The translations under genes were made by a program, and so were the position numbers. Positions 54,210 through 61,990 of a stretch of 64,000 bases of DNA are shown here, piece after piece. Below the pieces are notes generated by a model, which was not told the DNA's origin, made no database searches, and saw only the letters and a program-made list of their open reading frames with translations. The stretch is from Oscillospiraceae bacterium (lineage in GTDB: Bacteria; Bacillota; Clostridia; Oscillospirales; Ruminococcaceae). The stretch lies in contig JAQYLI010000049.1 of NCBI GenBank assembly GCA_028720105.1, positions 1-64,000 on the forward strand, written 5' to 3'. Position 1 is the stretch's first letter, and every line of letters starts with the position of its first letter.

Positions 54210-55589
54210 ATGGGCGTTATTGATATTGTTCGTGAGACTGTATCACGATATGATATGATACCGAGGGGAAGCAGGGTAATTGCCTGCCTTTCGGGGGGGG
54301 CGGACAGCGTTTGTCTGCTGAGAGTTCTTGAAATGCTGCGAAATGACCTTGGATTTTCCCTTTATGCCGTCCACGTAAATCACTGTCTGCGCGGTGAGGA
54401 AAGCGACAGGGATATGGATTTCTGCAAGAAGCTTTGCGGTGAGCTTCAGATTCCCCTGTCCGTTTATCACGTTGATGTGAAAAGTTACTGCGCCGAAACC
54501 GGTACCTCCACCGAGGAGGGGGCACGCATACTGCGGTACCGGGCTTTTGAAGAGGAGTCAAAAAAGCTTGGCGGTGCCCTTATTGCCACCGCTCACAACA
54601 AGGGGGACAACAGCGAGACTGTTATTTTTAACCTTGCACGGGGCACGGGCATAAGAGGGCTGAGAGGTATTCCCCCTAAAAGGGACGACATTATCCGTCC
54701 GCTCCTTGGGGTCACGAGGGCGGAGATAGAGGATTTTCTTACGGCTCTTGGGCAGGGATATGTGACGGACAGCACTAATCTGACCGAGGACTATTCCCGC
54801 AACATCATAAGGCACAGGGTGGTTCCCGTGCTTGAGGGGATAAACGGAAATTTTGCCGTGGCTGTTTCCCGTTTGTCCGAAAGTGCTGCTGAGGACGAGG
54901 AATATTTTGAAAAGCTTCTTAAAGCTATTCCCCATAACGAGATATGCGGATATCCCCCGTCGGTGCGGAAAAGATATATCAGAAAACTTCTTTCGGAGGC
55001 AAACATTGAATGTTCCTATGAGCGGCTTTCAATTCTTGACGGTATGATGGTCTCTGGAAAAAATGTGAAATACCAGCTTAAAGGAGATATATTTGCCCTG
55101 TTTCGGGACGGTGTTATGGAGATAAAGGCGCTCCCGTCACATGACAAAATTTCCTTTGAAAAAAAGATGGATTTTTTGCAAAATGACGAGATCGTCATTC
55201 CCGAATTTGATAAAACGGTGATAATTCGGAGACTTTGCAATGATATTTTGCAAACGGGCGGTAATGTTCAAAGAAAATTAACAAATCACCTCGTAAGTTG
55301 TGATAAAATACAAGGTGTTGTTACTTTGCGAAATAAGCGCGACGGCGACAGGATATGCTTTCATAACAGGGGGCTTACCACTAAGCTGAAAAAGCACTTC
55401 AATGCCCTGAAGCTTTCCGAACAGGAACGTAACTCCGCTCTTGTGATGGAGGACGAGGCAGGGATATTCTGGTGCGAATACGGCGGCGCGGCGGAAAGAG
55501 TTTTCCCCGAAAGCAGCGCTTTCTCCGAAAATATATTTGAAATTTCAGTCAGAAAGACGGCGGATAATGATTACCCAGACTTTAAATAA
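54210..55589 (+). CDS. tilS: tRNA(Ile)-lysidine synthetase
   Basis: This 459-residue N-type ATP pyrophosphatase has the PP-loop VIACLSGGADSVCLLRVLE near residue 23, ATAHNKGDNSETVIFNLARGTGIRG near 130 (quoted in part: TAHNKGDNSETVIFN), and a C-terminal domain. It attaches lysine to cytidine 34 of tRNA-Ile(CAU), so that AUA is read. ATG 54210 lies one base after the dnaB stop. An upstream TTG at 54189 with GAGGA ahead of it is an alternative start. The next gene, hpt, overlaps its 3' end, the usual tilS-hpt-ftsH order. Confidence 0.93.
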   Translation: MGVIDIVRETVSRYDMIPRGSRVIACLSGGADSVCLLRVLEMLRNDLGFSLYAVHVNHCLRGEESDRDMDFCKKLCGELQIPLSVYHVDVKSYCAETGTSTEEGARILRYRAFEEESKKLGGALIATAHNKGDNSETVIFNLARGTGIRGLRGIPPKRDDIIRPLLGVTRAEIEDFLTALGQGYVTDSTNLTEDYSRNIIRHRVVPVLEGINGNFAVAVSRLSESAAEDEEYFEKLLKAIPHNEICGYPPSVRKRYIRKLLSEANIECSYERLSILDGMMVSGKNVKYQLKGDIFALFRDGVMEIKALPSHDKISFEKKMDFLQNDEIVIPEFDKTVIIRRLCNDILQTGGNVQRKLTNHLVSCDKIQGVVTLRNKRDGDRICFHNRGLTTKLKKHFNALKLSEQERNSALVMEDEAGIFWCEYGGAAERVFPESSAFSENIFEISVRKTADNDYPDFK

Positions 55590-56118
55590 CTACGGCTACA
55601 GCGGAATTAAGCGGGAGCTTTTTTCCGCCGCCGAAATAAAGGAAAAAATTTCCGAAGCAGGAAGGAAGATATCCGAAGATTATGCGGGTAAGCCCCTTTT
55701 GCTCATCAGCGTTCTCAAGGGCTCCTTCGTGTTCCTGGCAGACCTGTGCAGGGCGGTGGAAATTCCCTGTGAGATAGGCTTTATGTCTGCTTCAAGCTAT
55801 GGAAACAATACGGTTTCCTCGGGAAATGTGAAAATCACTCTCGACATTGACAGGGATATTTCAAAATATCACGTTGTCATTGCCGAGGATATTATAGATA
55901 CGGGCAGGACTCTCGCAAGCATTTGCGAGCTGCTTCGTGAGCGGCACCCCCTTTCCCTCAGCGTTTACACTCTTCTGGACAAGCCCTCCCGCCGTGAGGT
56001 GGACTTTTCGGCGGATCACAGCCTGTTTACCGTTCCCGACCTGTTTGTGGTGGGCTATGGTCTGGACTGCGGGGAGAAATTCAGAAATCTTCCCTATATT
56101 GCGGAGGCAGAACTATAA
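55567..56118 (+). CDS. hpt: Hypoxanthine phosphoribosyltransferase
   Basis: This 183-residue purine salvage enzyme has LLISVLKGSFVFLADL near residue 44, GFMSASSYG near 72, and the PRPP motif VIAEDIIDTGRTLA near 102. It ends VGYGLDCGEKFRNLPYIAEAEL, a typical HPRT C-terminus (motif GYGLDCGEKFRNLPYI). The start ATG lies 23 bases inside tilS, so the two overlap. It converts hypoxanthine and guanine to nucleotides. Confidence 0.93.
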   Translation: MITQTLNNYGYSGIKRELFSAAEIKEKISEAGRKISEDYAGKPLLLISVLKGSFVFLADLCRAVEIPCEIGFMSASSYGNNTVSSGNVKITLDIDRDISKYHVVIAEDIIDTGRTLASICELLRERHPLSLSVYTLLDKPSRREVDFSADHSLFTVPDLFVVGYGLDCGEKFRNLPYIAEAEL

Positions 56119-56184
56119 TCCAAGCGGCGCACTATTTTTACTCACGGGGCGGTATCTCCCGTATCAAGAAAGGAAAATCAGCAG

Positions 56185-58185
56185 ATGAAAAAAGGCAGCG
56201 GTTTATTTATTTACATTATAATAGCCATTGTTCTGATGTTTTCAATGGTCTATTTCCTGAGACAGTCGTCTCAGCCAAAATCGGAATACACATATTCCCA
56301 GATAATGGAATATTTTGATAATTATGAGGTATCAAAATACACCTTCGACCTGGGCACTGGCGAGCTGGAAATGACGGTCAACACCGCCGAGGGCAGCAAG
56401 GACATCAAGTACACTGTTCCCAATGTCAGCATTTTCATTGACGAAATTCAGTACGCAAGCGGCGGCGAGGACAATTACCGCGAGGCTTACAACAAGCTTC
56501 ACCCCGACGCTCCTCTCAGTCAGGAATACTATAAAATTCAGGACAACACCTGGCTTTACAACGTTCTCCCCTCCCTCGTTCTCATTATCCTTATGGTGGC
56601 GCTGTTCATCTTTATGATGAGACAGGCAGGCGGCGGAACCAAACTCAACAACTTCGGTAAGGCAAATATCAAAAATCAGTCCAAGAAGAAAAACACCTTT
56701 AAGGATGTGGCAGGAGCTGACGAGGAAAAGCAGGAACTTGCCGAGATAGTTGACTTTCTTAAAAATCCAAAGAAATACAATGACATAGGCGCAAGAATTC
56801 CCAAGGGCGTTCTCCTTATGGGACCTCCGGGTACAGGTAAGACCCTGCTTGCCAAGGCTGTTGCAGGCGAGGCAGGCGTTCCCTTCTTCTCCATTTCAGG
56901 TTCGGACTTCGTTGAGATGTTCGTGGGCGTGGGTGCAAGCCGTGTAAGAGATCTTTTTGAGACTGCTAAGAAAAATGCTCCCGCTATCGTTTTCATTGAC
57001 GAGATCGACGCTGTAGGACGTCAGAGAGGTGCAGGACTGGGCGGCGGTCACGATGAGCGTGAGCAGACCCTTAACCAGCTCCTTGTTGAGATGGACGGCT
57101 TTGAGGGCAACGAGGGCGTTATCGTTATTGCTGCAACGAACAGACGTGATATCCTCGACCCTGCGCTGCTTCGTCCCGGTCGTTTCGACAGAGAGGTTAT
57201 GGTTGGTTATCCCGATGTTAAGGGCAGAGAGGAAATTCTCAAGGTCCACGCCAAGAACAAGCCTCTTGCTCCCGATGTAGACCTTAAGGTAATTGCCAAG
57301 ACTACTCAGTTCTTCACAGGTGCAGACCTGGAAAATCTGCTTAATGAGGCCGCTCTTCTTGCTGCACGTCACGACAGGCGGGCTATCACCGAGGAGGATA
57401 TCGAGGAGGCTACTCTCAAGGTTATTGCAGGTCCCGAAAAGAAATCTGCTCTTGTTACAGACCGTGACAAGAAGATAACCGCATTCCACGAGGCAGGTCA
57501 CGCTGTTGCGGCTTATTATCTTCCCGAGTGCGAGAAGGTTCATCAGGTCACTACTATTCAGCGTGGTCAGGCTGCGGGTCTTACGGTTTGCCGTCCCGAG
57601 ACTGACGACAATCACGTTACTAAGGGAAAGATGTATCAGGACATCATTATGACAATGGGCGGACGTGTTTCTGAGGCCCTCAGCTTTGACGATGTATGCA
57701 CAGGCGCTTCGGGCGACATTCAGCAGGCTACTAAGCGGGCTCGTGCGATGGTAACTCAGTACGGTTTCTCCGAAAAGCTGGGTCCCGTTCAGTACGGCGG
57801 CGGCAACAATGAGGTTTTCCTGGGCAGGGATTACGGTCACACCACCGATTACAGTGAGTCTACCGCTGCTCTGATTGACGAGGAGGTCAAGAGCATTATT
57901 ACTAAGGCTTACAAGGAATGCGAGGCGCTTCTCAAGGAGCATTACGACAAGGTTAAGGAGCTTGGTGAGTACCTTATCGAATATGAGAAGATCGACGGTA
58001 ACGATTTTGAAAAGCTCATGAAGGGCGAACTCAAGTGGGAAAAGAACGAAAAGAAGCCCGAGGATAAGGCTGACGAGACAGAAGAAAAAACAGAAGAGAC
58101 TAAGGCTGAGACTGAGGTAAACGCTGACGTTAAGGATAAGACAGAAGAAAAGTCCGAGGATAAGGCCGAGGATAACAAAGAATAA
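56185..58185 (+). CDS. ftsH: ATP-dependent zinc metalloprotease FtsH
   Basis: This 666-residue membrane AAA+ protease has membrane segments at about residues 6-25 and 127-150, the Walker [20 protein letters not shown] near 213, Walker [14 protein letters not shown] near 270, the second region of homology [20 protein letters not shown] near 315, and the zinc motif HEAGHA near 435. It degrades membrane and regulatory proteins. The C-terminal 50 residues are a Lys/Glu/Asp/Thr-rich acidic tail ([13 protein letters not shown]), a common variable feature. It follows hpt by 66 bases and ends the operon at the terminator 58190-58224. Confidence 0.97.
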   Translation: MKKGSGLFIYIIIAIVLMFSMVYFLRQSSQPKSEYTYSQIMEYFDNYEVSKYTFDLGTGELEMTVNTAEGSKDIKYTVPNVSIFIDEIQYASGGEDNYREAYNKLHPDAPLSQEYYKIQDNTWLYNVLPSLVLIILMVALFIFMMRQAGGGTKLNNFGKANIKNQSKKKNTFKDVAGADEEKQELAEIVDFLKNPKKYNDIGARIPKGVLLMGPPGTGKTLLAKAVAGEAGVPFFSISGSDFVEMFVGVGASRVRDLFETAKKNAPAIVFIDEIDAVGRQRGAGLGGGHDEREQTLNQLLVEMDGFEGNEGVIVIAATNRRDILDPALLRPGRFDREVMVGYPDVKGREEILKVHAKNKPLAPDVDLKVIAKTTQFFTGADLENLLNEAALLAARHDRRAITEEDIEEATLKVIAGPEKKSALVTDRDKKITAFHEAGHAVAAYYLPECEKVHQVTTIQRGQAAGLTVCRPETDDNHVTKGKMYQDIIMTMGGRVSEALSFDDVCTGASGDIQQATKRARAMVTQYGFSEKLGPVQYGGGNNEVFLGRDYGHTTDYSESTAALIDEEVKSIITKAYKECEALLKEHYDKVKELGEYLIEYEKIDGNDFEKLMKGELKWEKNEKKPEDKADETEEKTEETKAETEVNADVKDKTEEKSEDKAEDNKE

Positions 58186-58189
58186 TTTC

Positions 58190-58224
58190 AAAGCTCCGAA
58201 TCGAAAAGGTTCGGAGCTTTTTTA
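58190..58224 (+). terminator. Terminator of ftsH
   Basis: AAAGCTCCGAA (58190-58200) pairs with TTCGGAGCTTT (58210-58220), followed by TTTT. Confidence 0.9.
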
Positions 58225-58230
58225 TGGGCA

Positions 58231-58273
58231 GAAAAATGCCGCACATCATTTTTCTTAAAATGATGTGCGGCAT
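58231..58273 (-). terminator. Terminator of the pfl operon
   Basis: On the minus strand ATGCCGCACATCATTTT pairs perfectly with AAAATGATGTGCGGCAT around a 4-base loop, and TTTTTC follows. It lies just after pflA. Confidence 0.9.
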
Positions 58274-58276
58274 AAA

Positions 58277-59044
58277 TTATTTGCTGTTTCGTTCAGCTAT
58301 AAGTCCGTCTTTTATTCCCTGCATTATAACATCTCTTGCCTTGACAGCTTCTTCCTTGGGAAGAGGTTCAACGTCTGCAAGAGCGTAGTCAATGCCGAGA
58401 TTTTTGTACTTCACCTTGCCCATATCGTGGTAGGGAAGAACATCAAGGGCTTTGACGGATTTCAGTCCCGAGATGAAAACGCCAAGCTGATGAAGATACT
58501 TGTCATTCTGAGTAATGCCCGGAACGACAACGTGACGTATCCACAGTTCCTTTTTCTTTGCGCTTGCGTATTTTGCAAAGGCAAGAATATTTTTGTTGCT
58601 CTGACCTGTGAGCTTCTTATGCTCCTCGTCATCTATGTGCTTGATATCAAGCATTATAACGTCGGTTACGTCCATAAGCCTGTCCACAGCGGAAGTGTCA
58701 TTGGGATTGAAGGTAATGCCTGAGGTGTCGAGACAGGTGTGTATGCCCCGCTCCTTTGCCTTTTCAAAAAGCTCTGTGAGGAAGGGCAGCTGCGCCATAG
58801 GCTCGCCGCCTGTGCAGGTAATTCCTCCGCCCTTCAGAAACTCCTTTACGCCGTCGTACATATTAAGTATTTCCTCGGCGGTCACTGCCTTGCCTACATC
58901 GTTTGTATCGGTGTGGAACTCCCAGGTGTCGGGATTGTGGCAGTATAGGCACCTCATTGGGCACCCCTGGAAAAAGACGACGAACCTGATACCGGGTCCG
59001 TCGACTGTTCCGAACGATTCAGTTGAATGAATGAAGCCGTTCAT
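58277..59044 (-). CDS. pflA: Pyruvate formate-lyase activating enzyme
   Basis: This 255-residue radical SAM enzyme has the cluster motif CPMRCLYCHNPDTW near residue 30 (CxxxCxxC), the SAM-binding GGITCTGGEPMAQ near 75 and VIMLDIKHID near 131. It abstracts hydrogen from the glycine of PFL to make the glycyl radical. Here the glycine is on a separate small protein encoded just upstream (12-base gap), so that protein is the direct substrate. It is the last gene of the pfl operon and is followed by a perfect terminator. Confidence 0.95.
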   Translation of the reverse strand: MNGFIHSTESFGTVDGPGIRFVVFFQGCPMRCLYCHNPDTWEFHTDTNDVGKAVTAEEILNMYDGVKEFLKGGGITCTGGEPMAQLPFLTELFEKAKERGIHTCLDTSGITFNPNDTSAVDRLMDVTDVIMLDIKHIDDEEHKKLTGQSNKNILAFAKYASAKKKELWIRHVVVPGITQNDKYLHQLGVFISGLKSVKALDVLPYHDMGKVKYKNLGIDYALADVEPLPKEEAVKARDVIMQGIKDGLIAERNSK

Positions 59045-59056
59045 AAGCTTTGGGGA

Positions 59057-59299
59057 TTACAGGGAAGCGTGGAATGTTCTTGAGATAACGTCGTCCTGCT
59101 GCTCCTTAGTGAGCTTGATGAAGTTTACAGCGTATCCCGATACACGGATAGTGAGCTGGGGATAGTTCTCGGGGTGCTTCTGAGCATCGAGGAGAGTATC
59201 TCTTGTGAACACGTTAACGTTAAGGTGGTGGCCGCCCTTGGTTGCATAACCGTCAAGAAGACCTATGAGGTTGTTTATCTGCTGTGCATTTGCTGCCAT
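59057..59299 (-). CDS. Stand-alone glycyl-radical domain of pyruvate formate-lyase
   Basis: This 80-residue protein corresponds to the last part of a normal [23 protein letters not shown], then [13 protein letters not shown] with the radical glycine at residue 55, and the usual end [11 protein letters not shown]. It resembles GrcA/YfiD, the spare-part glycyl radical protein. The main PFL polypeptide in this operon lacks this domain, so here it must be the primary radical subunit and not a backup. The ATG at 59299 follows AAAGGAG by about 12 bases. It is separated from the large subunit by 180 bases that hold palindromic repeats and a hairpin. Confidence 0.93.
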   Translation of the reverse strand: MAANAQQINNLIGLLDGYATKGGHHLNVNVFTRDTLLDAQKHPENYPQLTIRVSGYAVNFIKLTKEQQDDVISRTFHASL

Positions 59300-59389
59300 A
59301 GTAAAAACTCCTTTCAAAACAGGTTAAATTATACTCGGTTAGTGTACTTTCTATATGCTAAATATAACACATAGATGTGTTCTTTTTAT

Positions 59390-59424
59390 GCCGACAGTCT
59401 TAACATTTTGTAAAGACTGTCGGC
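59390..59424. other. Hairpin between the two PFL genes
   Basis: GCCGACAGTCTT pairs perfectly with AAGACTGTCGGC around an 11-base loop. No U-tract follows on the transcribed (minus) strand, so it is more likely an mRNA stabilising or processing structure than a terminator. Confidence 0.7.
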
Positions 59425-59440
59425 TCAAAGTTTCTGTTCG

Positions 59441-59488
59441 GACAGATTTATCTGTGGATAGATTTATCTGTGGACAGATTTATCTGTC
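59441..59488. repeat. Three tandem 16-bp palindromic repeats
   Basis: GACAGATTTATCTGTG, GATAGATTTATCTGTG and GACAGATTTATCTGTC follow each other without a gap. Each is itself a near-perfect palindrome (ACAGAT/ATCTGT). The stop codon of the large PFL subunit lies inside the array. Confidence 0.9.
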
Positions 59489-61570
59489 ATTGTCGCTGGT
59501 GTTGGGGATATTAGCGCAGGAGGGGCAGAGAGCATCGATATCGAGATCGCCCACAAATACGCCACCGTCCTTACCGAGAGCATCGGGAATGATGGAGAAG
59601 GTATTGGAGATACCGTCCTGTGCGTTGGAGAACTGGAGCTTGGATACAGAGGAGAGAGATGCGGAAGCACCGTGTGTATCTCTGCCGTGCATAGGGTTAG
59701 CACCGGGTGCAAGAGGCACACCGAGCTTACGTCCGTCGGGTGTAGAGCCTGTCTTCTTACCGTAAACTACGTTGGAGGTAATTGTGAGGATAGAAGTGGT
59801 GGGAACACCGTTTCTGTATGTGTGCTGCTGACGGATCTTGTTCATAAATCTGTTGAGGATATCCTCTGCGATCTCGTCAACACGGTCATCATCGTTGCCG
59901 TACTTGGGGAAGTCGCCCTCGATCTCGTAATCAACAACAATACCCTGCTCGTTTCTGATGGTCTTTACCTTAGCGTACTTGATAGCGGAGAGGGAGTCTG
60001 CTACAACGGAGATACCTGCGATACCTGTTGCGAAGTATCTCTTTACTTCTCTGTCGTGAAGAGCCATCTGGAGGCTCTCGTAGCAGTACTTGTCGTGCAT
60101 ATAGTGAATGATGTTGAGGGTGTTTACATAAAGCTCTGCGAGCCATGTCATCATATCATCGTACTTCTCCATAACCTCGTCAAAGTCAAGGTACTCGGAG
60201 GTAATGGGTCTGAACTTTGTAGCAACCTGAACGCCGCTGATCTCGTCTACGCCGCCGTTGATAGCGTAAAGAAGGCACTTAGCCAGGTTTGCTCTTGCGC
60301 CGAAGAACTGCATTTCCTTGCCGACTCTCATAGAGGATACGCAGCAAGCGATAGCGTAGTCATCGCCGTGAGTTACTCTCATAAGGTCATCGTTCTCGTA
60401 CTGAATGGAAGATGTGTTGATGGAGATCTTAGCGCAGTATGCCTTCCAACCGGCGGGAAGTCTTGTGGACCAGAGAACAGTCATATTAGGCTCGGGAGAT
60501 GTGCCCAGGTTCTCGAGAGTATGGAGGTAACGGAAGCTGGTCTTTGTAACCATATGTCTGCCGTCGATGCCCATACCGCCCAGGGACTCTGTTACCCACT
60601 GGGGATCACCGGAGAAGAGTGCGTTATACTCGGGTGTTCTTGCAAATCTTACGAGACGGAGCTTCATGATGAAGTGGTCGATAAGCTCCTGTGCCTCAAC
60701 CTCGGTGATCCTGCCGAGCTTGAAGTCTCTCTCAAAGTAGATATCGAGGAATGTGGAGGTACGTCCGAGGGACATTGCTGCACCGTTCTGATCCTTTACA
60801 GCGCCCAGGTAGCCGAAGTATACAGCCTGAACTGCTTCCTTAGCTGTAACTGCGGGCTTGGAAATATCGCAGCCGTAGATCTCAGCCATCTTCTTGAGGT
60901 TCTCAAGAGCTCTGATCTGCTCAGCGATCTCCTCTCTTGCGCGGATCTTTTCCTCGGTCATGGGGCAGGTGTAGAAAGCCTTCTGCTCCTTCTTGTCCTC
61001 GATAAGTCTGTCAACACCGTACAGAGCAACACGTCTGTAGTCGCCGATAATTCTTCCTCTTCCGTATGCGTCGGGAAGACCTGTGAGGATATGAGCGGTT
61101 CTTGCTGCTCTCATTTCGGGTGTGTATACATCGAATACGCCTGCGTTATGGGTCTTGCGGTATTCGGTGAAGATGTGCTTGATCTCGGGGTCGATGGTAT
61201 AGCCGTTGTCGGAGCAAGCCTTCTCAGCCATTCTGAGGCCGCCGTAGGGCATAAGTGCTCTCTTGAAGGGCTTGTCTGTCTGGAGACCTACGATCTGCTC
61301 CAGATCCTTTTCAATATAGCCTGCGCCGTGAGATACGAGAGAGGATACTACCTTTGTATCCATATCGAGAACGCCGCCTGCTTCTCTTTCCTTCTTCGCA
61401 AGCTCCATTACGTCAGCCCAGAGCTTCTTGGTAGCGTCTGTGGGATCTGCAAGGAAGCTTTCGTCGCCGTCATAGGGAGTGTAGTTCTTCTGGATAAAGT
61501 CACGGACATTGATCTCCTTTGTCCACTGACCGCCCTTGAAGCCTTCCCATTCCTGTGGCATCTGATTCAT
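59480..61570 (-). CDS. pflB: Formate acetyltransferase large subunit lacking the glycyl-radical domain
   Basis: This 696-residue protein matches PFL from the N-terminus ([19 protein letters not shown]) to [11 protein letters not shown]. The vicinal catalytic cysteines lie in [10 protein letters not shown], at residues 409-410. Other family motifs are [20 protein letters not shown] (20 residues) and TSTFLDIY. Normal PFL continues after [11 protein letters not shown] into the glycyl-radical domain; here it ends with an unrelated tail containing CPSC and SDNDR. The enzyme splits pyruvate with CoA into acetyl-CoA and formate and must be completed by the 80-residue protein encoded next. The start has GAGGAAAAT upstream, behind a 270-base leader. 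Confidence 0.95.
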   Translation of the reverse strand: MNQMPQEWEGFKGGQWTKEINVRDFIQKNYTPYDGDESFLADPTDATKKLWADVMELAKKEREAGGVLDMDTKVVSSLVSHGAGYIEKDLEQIVGLQTDKPFKRALMPYGGLRMAEKACSDNGYTIDPEIKHIFTEYRKTHNAGVFDVYTPEMRAARTAHILTGLPDAYGRGRIIGDYRRVALYGVDRLIEDKKEQKAFYTCPMTEEKIRAREEIAEQIRALENLKKMAEIYGCDISKPAVTAKEAVQAVYFGYLGAVKDQNGAAMSLGRTSTFLDIYFERDFKLGRITEVEAQELIDHFIMKLRLVRFARTPEYNALFSGDPQWVTESLGGMGIDGRHMVTKTSFRYLHTLENLGTSPEPNMTVLWSTRLPAGWKAYCAKISINTSSIQYENDDLMRVTHGDDYAIACCVSSMRVGKEMQFFGARANLAKCLLYAINGGVDEISGVQVATKFRPITSEYLDFDEVMEKYDDMMTWLAELYVNTLNIIHYMHDKYCYESLQMALHDREVKRYFATGIAGISVVADSLSAIKYAKVKTIRNEQGIVVDYEIEGDFPKYGNDDDRVDEIAEDILNRFMNKIRQQHTYRNGVPTTSILTITSNVVYGKKTGSTPDGRKLGVPLAPGANPMHGRDTHGASASLSSVSKLQFSNAQDGISNTFSIIPDALGKDGGVFVGDLDIDALCPSCANIPNTSDNDR

Positions 61571-61845
61571 AGTTTATTTTCCTCCTTCAATCTTTCGCAC
61601 CGCCCTTATGAGGCTGTGCGAAGCTATCTTCTGTGCTGTCCTTATGGGACGCACAAAGCTAAAAAGTAATTAGAATATGCCGTTATGTACAAAAATGCAC
61701 ATAAGATTTTATAACAGACCCCTGTAAATTAGACATTCACATAAAAGGATCCGATAAACTATACTCAATCGGTATCATTTTAATACCCAAAAAAACAAAC
61801 CTTTTTGCCTTTCGGCAGAGGATTTTGTCCGCTTATTTAGCTTCA
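61571..61845 (-). other. Long structured leader of the pfl operon
   Basis: From the promoter at 61851-61879 to the ATG at 61570 there are about 270 untranslated bases. Inverted repeats include TTATGTACA/TGCACATAA (61683-61704, one mismatch), CCGAT/ATCGG (about 61751-61772), GGTAT/ATACC (about 61771-61788), and GCC-GAAA-GGC (about 61807-61816) next to a T-rich run. No gene or recognised riboswitch is seen. Confidence 0.5.
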
Positions 61846-61850
61846 TTATT

Positions 61851-61879
61851 ATGATACAACATATGCACACATTTGTCAA
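61851..61879 (-). promoter_or_regulatory. Promoter of the pfl operon
   Basis: On the minus strand TTGACA (61879-61874) and TATCAT (61856-61851) are 17 bases apart. Confidence 0.8.
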
Positions 61880-61933
61880 GTGGTTTTTATGTTATTTTGG
61901 CAATTTTCATAAAAAATTGACCTCCATTTCACC

Positions 61934-61966
61934 GAAAACAACAGCCGCCGATACGAGATCGGCGGC
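61934..61966 (-). terminator. Terminator of the repeat-rich zinc-ribbon gene
   Basis: On the minus strand GCCGCCGAT pairs with ATCGGCGGC around a 5-base loop, followed by TGTTGTTTTC. Confidence 0.8.
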
Positions 61967-61990
61967 ATATGGTTTATTTACGGATAAATT

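Noticed and set aside
59390-59424. Terminator between the PFL large and small genes
   Set aside because: The stem is perfect, but on the transcribed strand it is followed by ATAAAAAG and not a U-tract, so it does not have the form of an intrinsic terminator.
59300-59480. Possibility that the split PFL is a frameshift or sequencing error
   Set aside because: The two parts are separated by 180 bases of non-coding sequence with repeats and a hairpin, the large subunit has an unrelated tail, and the small gene has its own ribosome site and start. A single base error cannot explain this.
59672-61669. Long 665-codon frame opposite the PFL large subunit
   Set aside because: It is the antisense shadow of a strongly coding gene with regular codon bias. 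The protein has no recognisable motif and no ribosome site.
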